From Aristolochia californica (Eukaryota > Streptophyta > Magnoliopsida > Piperales > Aristolochiaceae): a stretch of DNA of 64,000 bases. The translations under genes and the position numbers were made by a program. Each line of letters starts with the position of its first letter. Within the stretch, counting starts at the first letter, position 1. Shown piece by piece: positions 1-15,038 of the stretch. A model generated the notes under the pieces. It was not told where the DNA came from, searched no databases, and worked only from the letters and a program-made list of their open reading frames with translations. Location of the stretch: the NCBI GenBank assembly GCA_029961685.1, contig JARWKL010000015.1, positions 13,638,801-13,702,800 on the forward strand, given 5' to 3'.

Positions 1-3000
1 TTTACGAGAAAACTCAAGTTTGGATTTTGAAACAAAACCAGACATCTAAAATGGAAATGCACAAATATAGAGAGATAATTCCAAAAATTCTCTGTAATTT
101 TTAGGGATTGTTAACTCATTTAATTTTTTATATATTCGGTTTCGTAAACATAAAAAAAAGGGGGGAGTAGAGGATTTAACTGATTGTTGACTCCTAATCC
201 ACAAGTCTTTCTTACAAAAATATAACTCGTTACTCATGATCAATCACTTTACAATGATTTATGATTGTTAGATCAACTTTTTGTAAATGGGTAAAAAAAT
301 GGCTTGTTTGGATCGGGTAAATATCCCCCCGCACGTTTACTTGAAAATTTAATGAGCATTTGTGGTGTTCATTTGTGGTGTGTGGATAAATTTTCTTTAC
401 TTACATTTATTATTGTTTTATATTTTTTGCATAGATAAACTCTAAAATTATCATTTTGTTGCGATCTATTTAAATTTTTTTTATGTTTACGAGAAAAAAG
501 GGAGAGTTAAAACTCAAGGCTGACATCTAAAATGGAAATGCACAAATGCAGAGAGATTTAATTCCAAAAAGTCTCTGTAAATTTTTGGGATTGTAAACTC
601 TTTTAGTTTTTTATATATTAGATTTTGCAAACATCGGAAAAAGGGGGAGCGAGGGATTTAACTAAATGTTGACCCCTAACCCCCAAGTCATTTCTTACAA
701 AAATATAGATCATTACTCATGATCAATCACTTTACAATGATCTATGATTTTTAGATCAACTATTTGTAAATGGCAAAAAATGGCTTGTTTTGACCAGGTA
801 AATATCCCACCGCACGTTCACTTGAGAATTTAATGAGCAATTTTTGTTCTCCTTAAAAGTCTTGTACCCTTGGGTCATGTGCATCTTCAACACATGTTTA
901 GTGCATGCATATCCATACTTAAAAATGTTAGGATCAATTAGAAATTTTTTTCTTAGAAAATTCCAAGCTATTAGAGGTTGTACTAGAGGAATTTCCCAAA
1001 TATGGATAACTAAACTTTGGTGTTCATTTGTGGTGTGTGGATATATTTTCTTTACTTACATTTATTATTTTTGTATAATTTTTGCATACATAAACTCTAA
1101 ATATTCCTTTTGTTGCGATCTATTTGCTTTATCTTTAATCGATCAAAACCTATGCGACGATCGATGTTTGTTATCCTTTTTGAAAAAGGGCAAAAGGTGG
1201 GTTTTTTGTCTCGTGTTAATATCCCATCGCTCCTTAACTTGAGAATTTAATTTTTTCTACTCCTTGAAAATTTTGGATTGTTAGGTCATTTGCATCCTCA
1301 ACATGTTTTTAGGCATGCATATCGATGTTTAAAACATGTTAGGTTCAATCAGAAATCTCTTTCTAATAAAATTCCAATTTATTAGGGGATGTACTAGTGG
1401 AATTTCCAAAACATGGATAACAAAACTTTGGTGTTCATTTTCAGTGCTTGAAAAAAAAAATTTACTTACATTTATTATAGTTTTCAATTTTTGGCATACA
1501 TAAACTCTAAAATTTTAATTTTTTTGTGATCTTTTGCCTTTTATTTTTGTTTACAAGAAAAAAAGGAAGAGTGACAATTGAAGTTTGGATTTGAAAAAAA
1601 ATTGAATATCCAAAATGGAAACGCACAAATGCAGAGAGAGATAATTCCAAAAAGAGTGGGGGGGGAGGGATTTTAAATTGTGTATTGACTCGCAAATAAT
1701 ATGTCATTTCTAACAAAAATTATAGCCGTTATGCATCATTAATCGATCAAAATGTTTACGATGATCTATGATTTTTAGAACATATTTTTGTAAATTTTAA
1801 AAAATTGGGTTGTCTAGCTTGGGTAAATATCACACCGCACGTTAACTTGAGAATTTAATTTTTCTACTCCTTGCAATTTTTGGATCATTAGGTCATTTGC
1901 ATCTTCAACATGTTTCAAGCATGTATATCCATATTTAAAACTTGTTATGATCAATTTGAAATCTCTTCCTTTTAAAATTCCATGCCATTAGGGGTTATAC
2001 TAGTGGAATTTCTCCAACATGGGTAATAAAACTTTATGTTCATTTTTAGTGCATGAAAATAATTTCTTTCTAACATTTATTATAGTTTTCAATTTTTTTG
2101 CATACATAAACTCTAAAATTTTCATTCTTTTTGTGATCTATTTGCCTTATCTTTTTGTTTAAGAGAAAAAAGGGAGAGTGAAAACTCAAGTTTGGATATG
2201 AAAAAAATTTGAACATCCAAAATTGAAATGCACAAATGCTGAGAGAGATAAATCCAATTTTTTTTGTAATTTGTAGGGATTGTAAAGTCTTTAGTTTTAT
2301 TAGGTTTTGCAAATATAGGAAAAGGAGGGGTGAGGAATTTTTAACTGTGTTGACTCTCAAAACATAAGTCATTTCTAACAAAAATTATAGCCATTACGCA
2401 TCTTTAATCGATCAAAACCTTTACGATGATCTATGATTGTTAGGCCTGCTTTTTGTAAAAGGGCAAAAAGTGGGTTGTTTGGCTCGGGTAAATATCCCAC
2501 CACACGTTAACATACGAATTTAATTTTTTCTACTCAAAATTTTTGGATCAGTAGGTCTTTTGAATCTTCAACATGTTTCGGGCATGCATATCCATATTTA
2601 AAACATGTTAGGATCAATTAGAAATCTCTTTCTTATATAATTCAGGCTACTAGGGGTTGTACTAGTGGAATTTCCCAAATATGGATAACAAAACTTTAGT
2701 GATCATTTTTAGTGAGTGAAAAAAAATTCTTTACGTACATTTATTATAGTTTTCATTTTTTTTCCATACATAAACTCTAAAATTTTTATTTTTTTGTGAT
2801 CTATTTGCCGTATCTTTTTGTTTACGAGAAAAAAGGGAGGGTGAAAACTGAAGTTTGGATTTGAAAAAAATTTAACATCCAAAATGGAAATGCACAAATG
2901 CAAAGAGAGATAATTCCAAAAAGTATCTTTAAGTTTTAGGGAATGTAAATTCTTTCAGATTTTTATATATTAGGTTTTGCAATCATCGGAAAAGGTGGGT

Positions 3001-3009
3001 CGACGGATT

Positions 3010-3660
3010 TTTAACAGAGTAATCTATGATTGTTAGTTCAGCTTTTTGTAAATGGGCAAAAAGTAGCTTGTTGGGCTCGGGTAAATATCCCACCGCATGT
3101 TAACTTGAGAATTTAATTTTTTATACTCAAAATTTTGGATCATTACTTCATTTTCATCTTCAACTTATTTCAGGCATGCATATCCGTATTTAAAACATGT
3201 TAGGATAAAAAATAAATCTCTTTCTTATAAAATTCCAAGATAGTAGGGGTTGTACTAGTTGAATTTCCCAAACATGGAGATGGATTTTTAACTGAGTGTT
3301 GACTCCCAAACAATTAGTCATTTCTAACAAAAATTATAGCCATTATGCATCATTAATCACTCAAAACCTTTCATTTTAATCTATGATTGTTAGGTCAGTT
3401 TCTTGTAAATGGGCAAAAAGTGGCATGTTTGGCTTGGGTAAATATCCCACCGCACGTTAACTTGAAAATTTAATTTTTTGTACTCGAAATTTTTGGATCA
3501 TTACTCATTTGCATCTTCAACTTATTTCAGGCATGCATATCCATATTTAAAATATGTTAGGATCAATAATAAATCTCTTTCTTATAAAATTCCAAGATAG
3601 TAGGGGTTGTACTAGTTGAATTTCCCAAACATGGATAACAAAACTTTGGAGTTCATATTT
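3010..3660. repeat. Tandem duplication of a partial satellite monomer (~358 bp offset)
   Basis: Two consecutive partial monomers share private variants, including CTTCAACTTATTTCAGGC and GATAGTAGGGGTTGTACTAG TTG. The first copy of the shared segment ends near 3277 and the second near 3635. At about 3278 the first copy runs from the CCCAAACATGG motif straight into the GGATTTTTAACTGAGTG motif, so roughly half a monomer is missing between them. This looks like unequal exchange or replication slippage inside the array. Confidence 0.75.
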
Positions 3661-6610
3661 AGTGTGTGAAAAAAATTTATTTAGTAACATTTATTATAGT
3701 GTTCAATTTTTTGCATGCATAAACTCTAAAATTTTCATTTTTTTGTGATCTATTTGCCTTATCTTTTTGTTCACGAGAAAAAGGGAGAGTGAAAACTCAA
3801 GTTTGGATAAGCAAAAAAATTGAACATCCAAAATGGAAATGCACAAATTCAGAGAGTGATAATTCCAAAAAGTATATGTAATTTCTAGGGATTGTAAACT
3901 CTTTTAGTTTTTTATATATTAGGTTTTGCAATCATCGAAAAAGGGGGCGTGAATTTTTTACTGAGTGTTGACTCCGAAACCATTAGTAATTTCTAACAAA
4001 ACATTATAGCCGTTATGCATCATTAATCGATCAAAACCTTTACGATGATCTATGATAGTTAGGTCAACTTTTTTAAATGGCAAAAAGTGGCTAGTTTGGC
4101 TCAGGTAAATATCCCACCTCAGGTTAACTTGTGAATTTAATTTTTTCTAGTCCTTGAAAAATTTGGATCATTAAGTCATTTGCATCTTCAACATGTTTCA
4201 GGTATGCATATCCATATGTAAAACATGTTAGGATCAATAAACAATCTCTTTCTTATAAAATTCCAAGCGAGGGGTTGCACTAGTGGAATTTCCCAAACAT
4301 GGATAACAAAACAATGGTATTAATTTTTAGTGTGTGAAATTTTTTCATTTAGTATCATTTATTATAGTTTTCAATTTTTTGCATACATAAACTCGGAATT
4401 TTTCATTTTGTTGTGGTCTATTTGCCTTAACTTTTTGTATACGAGAAAAAAGTGAGTGTGAAAACTCAAATTTGGATATGAAAAAAATTGAACATCCTAA
4501 ATGAAAATGCACAAACGTAGAGAGAGATAAACCCAAAAAGTTTCTATAATTTTTAGGGATTGTAAAATCTTTTCGTTTTTTATATATTAAGTTTTGCAAT
4601 TATCCAAAAAGGGGGGCGAGGGATTTTTAACTGAGTGTTGACTCCCAAAACATAAGTAATTTCAAACAAAAATTATAGCCACTATGCATCTTTAATCAAT
4701 CAAAACCTTTACGATGAGCTATGATTATCAGGTCTGCTTTTTGTAAAAGGGCAAAAAGTGGGTTGTTTGGCTCGTATAAATATCCCAACGCACGTTAACT
4801 TGAGAATTTAATTTTTTAAACTTCTTGAAATTTTATGATCGTTAGGTCATTTGCATCTTCAACATGTTTCAAGCATGAATATGTTAGGTACAATTAGAAA
4901 TATCTTTCTTATAAAATTCCAAGCTATTAGGGGTTGTCTAGTGAAATTTCCTTAACATGGATAACAAAAGTTTGGTGTTCATTTTTAGTGCATGAAAAAA
5001 ATTTCTCTACTTACATTTATTATAGTTTACAAATTTTTACATACATAAGCTCTAAAATTATAATTTTGTAGTGATCTATTTGCCTTATCTTTTTGTTTTT
5101 GAGAAAAAAAGGAGAGTGAAAACTCAAGTTTGGAATTGGAAAAAATTGAACATCGAAAATGGAAATGCACAAATGCAGTGAGAGATAATTCCAAAAAGTA
5201 TCAGTAATTTTAAGGGGTGGTAAACTCTTTTAATTTTTTATTTATTAGGTTTTGCATTCGTCGAAAAAGGAGGTGGGGTGGTGGCGAGGTATTTTTATTT
5301 GTGTATTGACACCCAAACCATATGTTATTTCTAACAAAAATTATAGCAGTTACATATAATTAATCGATCAAAACGTTTTTGATGATCTTTGATTGTTAGG
5401 TCTACTTTTTGTCAATGGGCTTATGTGGGTTGTTTGATTCGGTTAAATATCCCACCACACATTAGCTTGAGAATTTAATTCTTTCTACAACTCAAAATTT
5501 TCGATCATTAGGTCATTTGCATCTTCAACATATTTCAGGCATGTATATCCATATTTAAAATATGTTAGGATCAATTAGAAATCTCTTTCTTATAAAATTT
5601 CAAGCTATTAAGGGATGTACTAGTGGAATTTCATAAACATGGATAACAAAACTTTGGTGTTTATTTACTTACATTTGTAATTATTTTCTATTTTTGGCAT
5701 ACATAAACTCTAAATTTTTCATTTTGTTGTGATCTATTTGCCTTATCTTTTTGTTTACGATAAAAAAGGGAGAATGACAACTCATGTTTGGATTTGAAAA
5801 AAAATTGAACATCCAAATTGGAAATGCACAAATGTAGAGAGAGATAATTCCAAAAAGTATCTATAATTTTTAGGGATTGTAAACTCTTTTAGCTTTTTAT
5901 ATTTTAGGTTTTACAATCATCGGAAAAAGGGGGAGGGGGGGATGTGTAACTGAGTGTTGAGTCCCAAACCATAAGTCATTTCAAACAAAAATTATAGCCA
6001 TTACGCATCATTAATTGATCAAAACCTTTACGGTGACCTATGATTGTTAGGTCATCTTTTTGTAAATGGCCAAAAGTGGCTTGTTTGCCTCGGGTAAATA
6101 TCCCAACGCACGTTAACTTCTGAATTTAATTTTTTCTACTCCATAAATATTTTGGATCAATAGGTCATTTACATCTTCAACATGTTTTAGGCATGTATAT
6201 CGGTAGTAAAAACATGTTAAGATTAATTAGAAATCTCTTTCTTATATAATTCCAAGCTATTAGGGGTTGTACTAGTGTAATTTCCCTAACATGGGTAAGA
6301 AACCTTTGGTGTTTATTTTTAGTGAGTGAAAAAAAATTTTATTTACTTACATTTATTATAGTTTTCAATTTTTTACATACATAAACTCTAAAATTTTCAT
6401 TTTGTTGTGATCAATTTGCTTTATCTTTTTGTTTAATATAAAAAAAGGAGAGTGAAAACCCAATTTTGGATTTGAAAAAAAATTGAACATCCAAAAAAGA
6501 AATGCACAAATGTAGAGAGAGATAATTCAAAAAAGTATCAGTAATTTTTAGGGATTGTAAACTCTTTTAGTTTTTTATATATTAGGTTTTGCAATCAACG
6601 GAAAAGGGCA

Positions 6611-6624
6611 GGGGGGGGGGGGGG
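6611..6624. repeat. G14 homopolymer in the satellite G-slot
   Basis: Fourteen uninterrupted G follow AATCAACGGAAAAGGGCA at the fixed G-rich position of the monomer. Confidence 0.9.
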
Positions 6625-7954
6625 ATTTTAAACTCAGCGTTGATTCCCAAACCATAAGTCATTTCAAACAAAAATTATAGCCATTTCGCATCATGAATTG
6701 ATCAAAACCTTTACGCTGTCCTATGATTATTAGGTCATCTTTTTGTAAATGGGCCAAAAGTGGCTTGTTTGCCTCGGGTAAATATCCCACCGCACGTTAA
6801 CTTCAGAATTTAATTTTTTATACTCCTTGAAATTTTTTGATCAATTGGTCATTAACATCTTCAACATGTTTCAGGCTTGCATATCCATTTTTAAACCATG
6901 TTAGGATCAATTAGAAATCTCTTTCTTATAAAATTCCAAGCAATTAGGGTAGTACTAGTGGAATTTCCCAAACATGGATAACAAAACTTTGGTGTTCCTT
7001 TTTAGTGTGTGAAAAGTTTTTCTTCACTTACATTTATTATAGTTTTCAATTTTTTGCATACATAAGCTCTAAAAATGTTCATTATGTTCTGATCTATTTG
7101 CCTTATCTTTTTGTTTACGAGAAAAAAGGAGAGTGAAAACTCAAGTTTGGATTTGAAAAAAATTGAACATCCAAAATGGAAAAGCACAAATTCAGAGAGA
7201 GATAATTCCAAATAATATCCATAATATTTAGGGATTGTAAACTCTTTTAGTTTTTTTATATATTAGGTTTTGCAATCATCAGAAAAGGGATGGAGAGGGA
7301 TTTTTGACTCAGTGTTGACTCCCAAACGATAAGTCATTTCAAAAAAAAATTATAGCCGTTAAGCATCTTTAATCGATCAAAACCTTAACGATGATTTATG
7401 ATTGTTCGGTCTACATTTTGTAAATGGACCAAAAGAGGGTTGTTTGGCTTGCGTATATATCCCACCGCATGTTTACTTGAGAAATTAATGTTTTATACTC
7501 CTCGAAAGTTTTGTTCATTACGTCATTTGCATCCTCAACATGTTTCAGGGATGCATTTCCATATTTTAAACCTGTTAGGATCAATTATAAATTATTTTAT
7601 TATAAAATTTCATGCTATTAAGGGATGTAGAAGTGGAATTTCCGAAACATGGATAAAAACAATTTGGTGTTCATTTTTAGTGCTTAAAAATTTTTCTTTA
7701 CTTACATTTGTTATATTTTTCAAAATTTTTACATACTTAAATACTAAAATTTAAAATTTTTTGTGATCTATTTTCGTTGTCTTTTTGTTTACGACAAAAA
7801 AGGGTGAGTGAAAGCTCAATTTTGGATTTGAAAAATGATTGAACATCCAAAATAGAAATGCACAAATGCAGAGAGAGATAATTCCGAAAAGTATCTGTAA
7901 TTTTTAAGGATCGTAAACACTTTTTGATTTTCAGATATTAGGTTTTGCAATCAT

Positions 7955-8010
7955 CGGAAAGGGGGGGAAGGAGGATGGGTTGTTTGGCTCTGGTAAATAT
8001 CTTCCACCGC
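7955..8010. repeat. Internally deleted satellite monomer junction
   Basis: The G-rich slot (near 7962-7975) is followed directly by GGTTGTTTGGCTCTGGTAAA, which normally lies some 200 bp further on. The segment with the GTTGACTCC and ATCGATCAAAACC motifs is absent from this copy. Confidence 0.7.
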
Positions 8011-8949
8011 ACGTTAACATGAGCATTTAATTTTTTCTACTCCTTAAAATTTTTGGATCAATAGGTCATTTGGATCTTCAACATGTTTCATGCATGCATT
8101 AGGATAAATTAGAACTCTCTTTCTTATATAATTCCACTCTGTTAGGGGTGTTACTAGTGTAATTTCCCAAACATGGATAACAAAACTTTGGTGTTCATTT
8201 TTAGTGCATGAAAAAAATTTCTTCACTGACATTTATTAAAGTTTTTAATTTTTTTCCATACCTAAACTCTAAATTTTCATTTTGTTGTGATGTGTTTGCA
8301 TTAAGTTTTTGTTTACAAGAAAAAATGAAGAGTGAAAACTCAAGTTTGGATTTTAAAAAAAATTGAACATCCAAAATGGAAATGCACAAATGTAGAGAGA
8401 GATAATTCCAAAAAGTATCTTCAATTTTTAGGGATTGTAAACTCTTGTAGTTTTTTATATATTAGGTTTTGCAATCATTAGAAATGGGGGGCGAAGGATT
8501 TTTAACTGAGTGTTGACTCCCGTACCATTAGTCATTTCTAACAAAAATTAGAGCCGTGACGTATCATTAATCGATCAAAACCTTTACGATGATCTATGAT
8601 TGTTAGGTCAGCTTTTTGTAAATGGGCTAAATGTGTCCTATTTGACTCGGGTAAATATCCCTTAGCATGTTAAGTTGTGAATTTAATTCTTTCTACTCCT
8701 CGAAATTTTTGGATCATTAAGTCATTTGAATCTTCAATATGTTTCAGGCATGAATATCTATATGTAAATATGTAAAGATCAATTAGAAATCTCCTTCTTA
8801 TAAAATTCAAAGCTATAAGGTTATGTACTAGTGGAATTTCCCAAACATGCCTAGCAAAATCTTGGTGTTCATTTTTAGTGCGTGAAAAAATATCTTTACT
8901 TACTTTTGTTTTGTTTTCAATTTTTACATAAATAAACTCTAAAATTTTC

Positions 8950-8990
8950 ATTTTGTTGTGATCAATTTGGCTCGGGAAAATCTCCCACCG
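8950..8990. repeat. Internally deleted satellite monomer junction
   Basis: The GTTGTGATCAATTTG motif at the end of one copy joins directly to GGCTCGGGAAAATCTCCC, which normally lies in the middle of the next copy. Most of the first half of a monomer, including the anchor motif and G-rich slot, is missing. Confidence 0.7.
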
Positions 8991-9964
8991 CACATTAACT
9001 TGAGAGTTTAATTTTTTCTACTCCTTGAAATTTGTGGATTAATAGGTCATTTACATTTTCAACATGTTTCAGGCATGCATATCCATATTTAAAACATGTT
9101 ATGATCAATTAGAAATCTCTTTCTTATAAAATTTCAAACAATTAGGGGTTGTACTAGTGGAATTTCCCAAACATGGATACCAAAACTTTGGTGTTCATTT
9201 TTAGTGCATGAAATTTTTTTCATCACACACATTTAGTATAGTTTTCATTTTTTTGCACACATAAACTCTAAAATGTTCATTTTCCTGTAATCTTTTTGCC
9301 TTATCTTATTGTTTAGGAGAAAAAAAGGAGAGTGAAAACTCAAGTTTGGATATAAAAAAAATTGAACATCCAAAATGGAAAAGCACAAATGCAGAGAAAG
9401 ATAATTCCAAAATGTTTCTATAATTTTTAGGGATTGTAACCTCATTTTGTGTTTAATATATTATGTTTTGAAATCATGGGAAAAGGGGTGGAGAGGGATT
9501 TTTAACTGAGTGTTGAGTCCCAAACGACAAATCATTCCTAACAAAAATTATTGCCATTACGCATCTTTAATCGATCAAAACCTTGATGATGATCTATGAT
9601 TGTTAGGTCTGCTTTTTTTAAATGGACCAAAAGAGGGTTGTTTGACTTGAGTAAATATCCCACCGCACGTTAACTTGAGAAATTAATTTTTTCTACTACT
9701 TGAAATTTTTGGATCATCAGGTCTTTTGTATTCTCAACATGTTTCAGGCATGCATATCCATATTTAAAACATGTTATGATCAATTAGAAATCACTTTCTT
9801 ATAAAATTCCAAGCTATTAAAGGGATGTAGTAGTGGAATTTCCCAAATATGGATAAAAAACTTTGGTGTTCATTTTTAGTGCGTGAAAAAATTCTTTACT
9901 TTCATTTGTTATAGTTTTCAATTGTTTACATACATAAACTCCAAAATTTTCATTTTTGTTGTGA

Positions 9965-10240
9965 TCTATTTGCCTTTTCGGTCTGCTTTTTTTAAATGGA
10001 CAAAAAGAAGGTTGTTTGGCGTGTGTAAATATCCCACTGCACGTTAACTTGAGAATTTAATTTGTTCTACTACTTGAAATTTTTGGATCATTAGGTCATT
10101 TGCATCTTCAACATGTTTCAGGCATGCATATCCATATTTAAAACATGTTAGGGGATCAATTAGAAATTTGGTTTTCATTTTTAGTGGGTGAAAAATAAAA
10201 AAACATTGGTGTTCATTTTTAGTGGGTGAAAAAATTTATT
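9965..10240. repeat. Rearranged short satellite copies
   Basis: Near 9976 the ATCTATTTGCC motif runs straight into GGTCTGCTTTTTTTAAATGG, so the first half of a monomer is missing. Near 10168-10230 the conserved core is cut and the motif TTCATTTTTAGTGGGTGAAAA appears twice, about 40 bp apart. Two independent small rearrangements lie within 300 bp. Confidence 0.65.
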
Positions 10241-10512
10241 TACTTACATTTGTTATAGTTTTCAATTTTTTGCTTATATAAAATCTGAAATTTTAATTTT
10301 ATTGTGATATATTTTCCTTATCTTTTGTTGACAAGAAAAAAAAGAGAAGAAAAACTCAAGTTTGGATTTGAAAAAAAATTGAACATCCAAAATGGAAATG
10401 CACAAATGCAAAGAGAGTTAATTCCAAATAGTATATGTAATTTTTATTGATTTTAAACTCTTTTAGTTTTTTATATATTAGGTTTTGTAATCATCGGAAA
10501 AGGGGAGCAAAA

Positions 10513-10543
<31 letters not shown>
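10513..10543. repeat. G31 homopolymer in the satellite G-slot
   Basis: Thirty-one uninterrupted G at the G-rich position of the monomer, followed by a further G-rich tail (AGGATGGGGGAGG). Run length in the assembly may not match the genome exactly. Confidence 0.9.
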
Positions 10544-10544
<1 letters not shown>

Positions 10545-13205
10545 GGATGGGGGAGGATTTTAACTGAGTGTTGACTCCCAAACCATAAGTCATTTCTAAA
10601 AAAAACTTATAGTCGTTATGCATCATTAATCGATCAAAACCTTTACGATGATATAAGATTGTTAGGTTTGCTTTTTGTAAATGGGCAAATGTCGGTTATT
10701 TGGCTAGGGTAAATACCCCACCGCATGTTAACTTGAGAATTTAATTCTTCTAAACCCGAAATTTTTGGATAATTAGGTCATTTGCATCTTCAACATGTTT
10801 TAGGCAAGCAAATCCATATTTTAAATATGTTAGGATCAATTAGAAATCTATTTCTTATAAAATTCCAAGCTATAAGGGGATGTAATAGTGGAATTTCCAA
10901 AACATGGAAAACAAAACTTTGGTGTTCATTTTTAGTGCGTGAAAAAATATCTTTACTTACATTTGTAATAGATTTCAATTTTTTGCATGCATAAACTCTA
11001 AAATTTTCATTTTGTTGTGATCTATTTGCCTTATGTTCTTGTTTAATACAAAAAAGGGAGAATGAAAACTCAAGTTTGGATTTGAAACAAAATTGAACAT
11101 CCAAAAAGGAAATGCACAAATGCAGAGAGAGATAATTCGAAAAAGTATCAGTAATTTTTAGGGATTGTAAACTCTGTTAGTTTTTTATCTATATTGTTTT
11201 GCAATCATCGAAAAAGGGGGGTGAGGGATTTTTAATTGAGTGTTGACTACCAAACCATAAGGCATTTTTAACAAAAATTATAGCCGTTACGTATCATTAA
11301 TCGATCAAAACCTTTAAGATGATCTATGATTGTTAGGTCAGATTTTTGTAAATGGGAAAAAGTGGGTTGTTTGGCTCGGGTAAATATCCCATCGCACGTT
11401 AACTTGTGAATTTAATTTTTTCTACTCCTTAAAATTTTTGAATCAGTAGGTCATTTGCATCTTCAACCTGTTTCAACCATGCATATCGATATTTAAAAAA
11501 TGTTAGGATCAATTAGAAATCTCTTTCTTATATAATTCCAAGCTATTAGGGGTTGTACTAGTGGAATTTCCCTAACATGGATAACAAACCTTTGGTGTTC
11601 ATTTTTAGTGAGTGAAAAAAATAAATTTACTTACATTTATTATAGTTTTCAATTTTTTCATACATAAGCTCTAAAATTATAATTTTGTTGTGATCTATTT
11701 GTCATATCTTTTTTTTTTGAGAAAAATTGAGAGTGAAAACTCTAGTTTGGATTTGAAAAAAATTCGCAAATGGAAATGCACAAATGCAGTGAGAGATAAT
11801 TCCAAATAGTATCTATAATTTTTAGGGATTGAATACTCTTTAAATTTTTTATATTTTAGGTTTTGCAATCATCAGAAAAGGGGAGGAGTGGGATTTTTCA
11901 ACTAAGTGTTGACTCCCAAACGATAAGTCATTTCTAACAAAAATTATAGTCATTACGCATCTTTAATCGATCAAAACCGTTACGATGATCTATGAGTGTT
12001 AGGACCGCTTTAGGTGAATGGACCAAAAGAGGGTTGCTTGGCTCGCATAAATATCCCACCGAACGTTAACTTCAGAAATTAAAATTTTCTACTCTTTGAA
12101 AGTTTTGGATCATTAGGTCATTTGCATCCTCAACATGTTTAAGGCATGCATAATTTAAAACATGTTAGGATCAATTAGAAATCCTTTTTTTATTAAATTC
12201 ACAGCTATTAAGGGATGCAGTAGTGGAATTTCCCTAACATGGATAAAAAAACTTTGGTGTTCATTTTTAGTGCGTGAAAAAAATTCTTTACTTACATTTG
12301 TTATAGTTTTCAAATTTTACATACATAAACTCTAAAATTTTCATTTTTGTTGTGATCTAATTGCCTTATCTTTTTGTTTACGTGGAAAAAAATAGAGTGA
12401 AAACTCAAGTTTGGATTTGAAAAAAAATTGAACATCCCAAATGGAAATGCACAAATGCACAGACAAATAATTCCAAAAGTATCTGTCATTTTTTGGGATT
12501 GTAAACTTTTTTAGTTTTTCAGATATTAGGTTTTGCAATCATAAAAAAAGGGAGGCGGCGTGGGATTTTTATTTGAGTGTTGAATCCCAAATGACAACTC
12601 ATTTCTAACAAAAATGATAGCCGTTATGCATCATTAATCGATCAAAACCTTTACGATGTCTATGAATGTTAGGTCAGCTTTTTATAAATGGGCAAAAAGT
12701 GGGTTGTTTGGCTCGGGTAAATATCCCACCAGACGTTAACTAGAGAGTTTAATATTTTCTACTCGAAATTTTTGGATCAATAGGTCATTTGCATTTTCAA
12801 CATGTTTCAGGCATGCATATCCATATTTAAAACATGTTAGGATCAATTAGAAATCTATTTCTTATAAAATTCCAAACAATTTGGGGTTCTACTAGTGGAA
12901 TTTCCCAAACATGGATAACAAAACTTTGTTTTTCATTTTTTGTGAGTGAAAAAATTTTCTTTACTTACATTTATTATAGTTTTCAATTTTTTGCATACAT
13001 AAACTCTAAAATTTTCATTTTTTGTGATCTATTTGCCTTATCTTTTTGTTTACAAGAAAAAAGGGAGAGTAAAAACTCAAGTTTTGATTTGAAAACAAAT
13101 TGAACATCCAAAATGGAAATGCACAAATACAGAGAGAGTGTAATTTTTTGGGATTGTAAAATCTTTTAGTTTTTTATATATTAGGTTTTGTAATCATTGG
13201 AAAAA

Positions 13206-13219
13206 GGGGGGGGGGGGGG
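13206..13219. repeat. G14 homopolymer in the satellite G-slot
   Basis: Fourteen uninterrupted G between ATCATTGGAAAAA and TTATTAACTGAGTG, at the same slot as the other G runs. Confidence 0.9.
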
Positions 13220-15038
13220 TTATTAACTGAGTGTTGACTCCCAAACCTTAAATCATTTCTAAAAAAATATTATAGCCATTACGCATCATTAATCGATCAA
13301 AACCTCCACTTTTTCTCAATGGGCAAATGTGGGTTGTCTGGCTCGGGTAAATAGCCCACCGCATGTTAACTTGAGAATTTAATTCTTCTACTCCTCAAAA
13401 ATTTTGGATCATTAGGTCATTTGCATCTCAACATGTTTCTGGCATGCATATCCATATTTAAAGTATGTTAGGATCAATTAGAAATCTCTTTCTTATAAAA
13501 TTCCAATCTATTAGGGGATGTACTAGTGGAATTTTCCAGACATAGATAACAAAACTTTGGTATTCATTTTTAGTGCATGAAAAATATATTTACTTACATT
13601 GGTTATCGTTTTCAATTTTTTGCGTACATAAACTCTAAAATTTTCATTTTGTTTTAATCTATTTGCCTTATCTTTTTGTTTACGATAAAAAAGGGAGAGT
13701 AAAAACTCAAGTTTGGATTTTAAAAAAATTGAACATCCAAAATGGAATTGCACAAATGCAGAGAGAGATAATTCAAAAAAGTATCTATAATTTTTATGGA
13801 TTTTAAACTCTTAATTTTTTTTATATATTCGGTTTTGCAATCATTGGAAAAAGGGGGGCGAGGGATTTTTAACAAAGTGTTGAGTCCCAAACCATAACTC
13901 ACTTCAAAGAAAAATTATAGTCGTTATGCATCATTAATCGATCAAAGCCTTCACGCTGACCTATGATTATTACGTCAGCTTTTTGTAAATGGGCCAAAAG
14001 TTGCTTGTTTGGCTCGGGTAAATATTCTACCGCACGTTAACTTCTGAATTTAATTTTTTCTACTCCTTGAAATTTTTGGATCAATAGGCCATTTAAATCT
14101 TCAACATATTTTAGGCATGCATATCCATATTTAAACCATGTTAGGATCAATTAGAAATCTCTTTCTCTTAAAATTCCAATCAATTAGGGGTTGTACTAGT
14201 GGAATATCCCAAACATGGATAACAAAACTTTGGTGTACATTTTTAGTGTGTGAAAATTTTTTCTTCACCTATATTTATTATAGTTTTCAATTTTTTGCAA
14301 ACATAAACTCTTAAAATGTTCATTTTGTTGTGATCTGTTTACGTTTTCTTTTTTTTTTTACGAGAAAAATGGGAGAGTGAAAACTAAAATTTGGATATGA
14401 ACTAAAATTGAACATATAAAATGGAAATGCACAAATGCAGAGAGAGATAATTCCAAAAAGTGTCAGTAATTTTTAGGGATTGTAAACTCTTTTAGTTTTT
14501 TATATATTAGGTTTTGTAATCACCGGAAAGGGGCGGAGAGGGATTTTTAACTGAGTGTTGAATCCCAAACGATATGTCATTTCTAACAAAAATTATAGCC
14601 ATTACGCGTCTTTAATCGATCATAACCTTAACAACTATCAGTGATTGTTAGATCTGCTTTTTTTAAATCGACCAAAAGTGGGTTGTTTGGCTCATGTAAA
14701 TATCTCACCGAACGTTAACTTGAGAAATTAATTTTTTCTTCTCCTTGAAATTTTTGGATAATTAGGTCATTTGCATCTTCAACATGTTTCAGGCATGCAT
14801 ATCAATATTTAAAACATGTTAGGATCAATTAGAAATCACTTTCTTATAAAATTCCAAGCTTTTAAGGGATGTGGTAGTGGAATTTCCCAAACATGGATAA
14901 ACAAACTTTGGTGTACATTTTTAGTGAGTGAAAAAATTTCTTTACTTACATTTTTTCCATACATAAACTCTAAAATTTTCATTTGTTGTGATCTATTTGA
15001 CTGATCTTTTTGTTTACGAGAAAAAAAGGGAGAGTGAA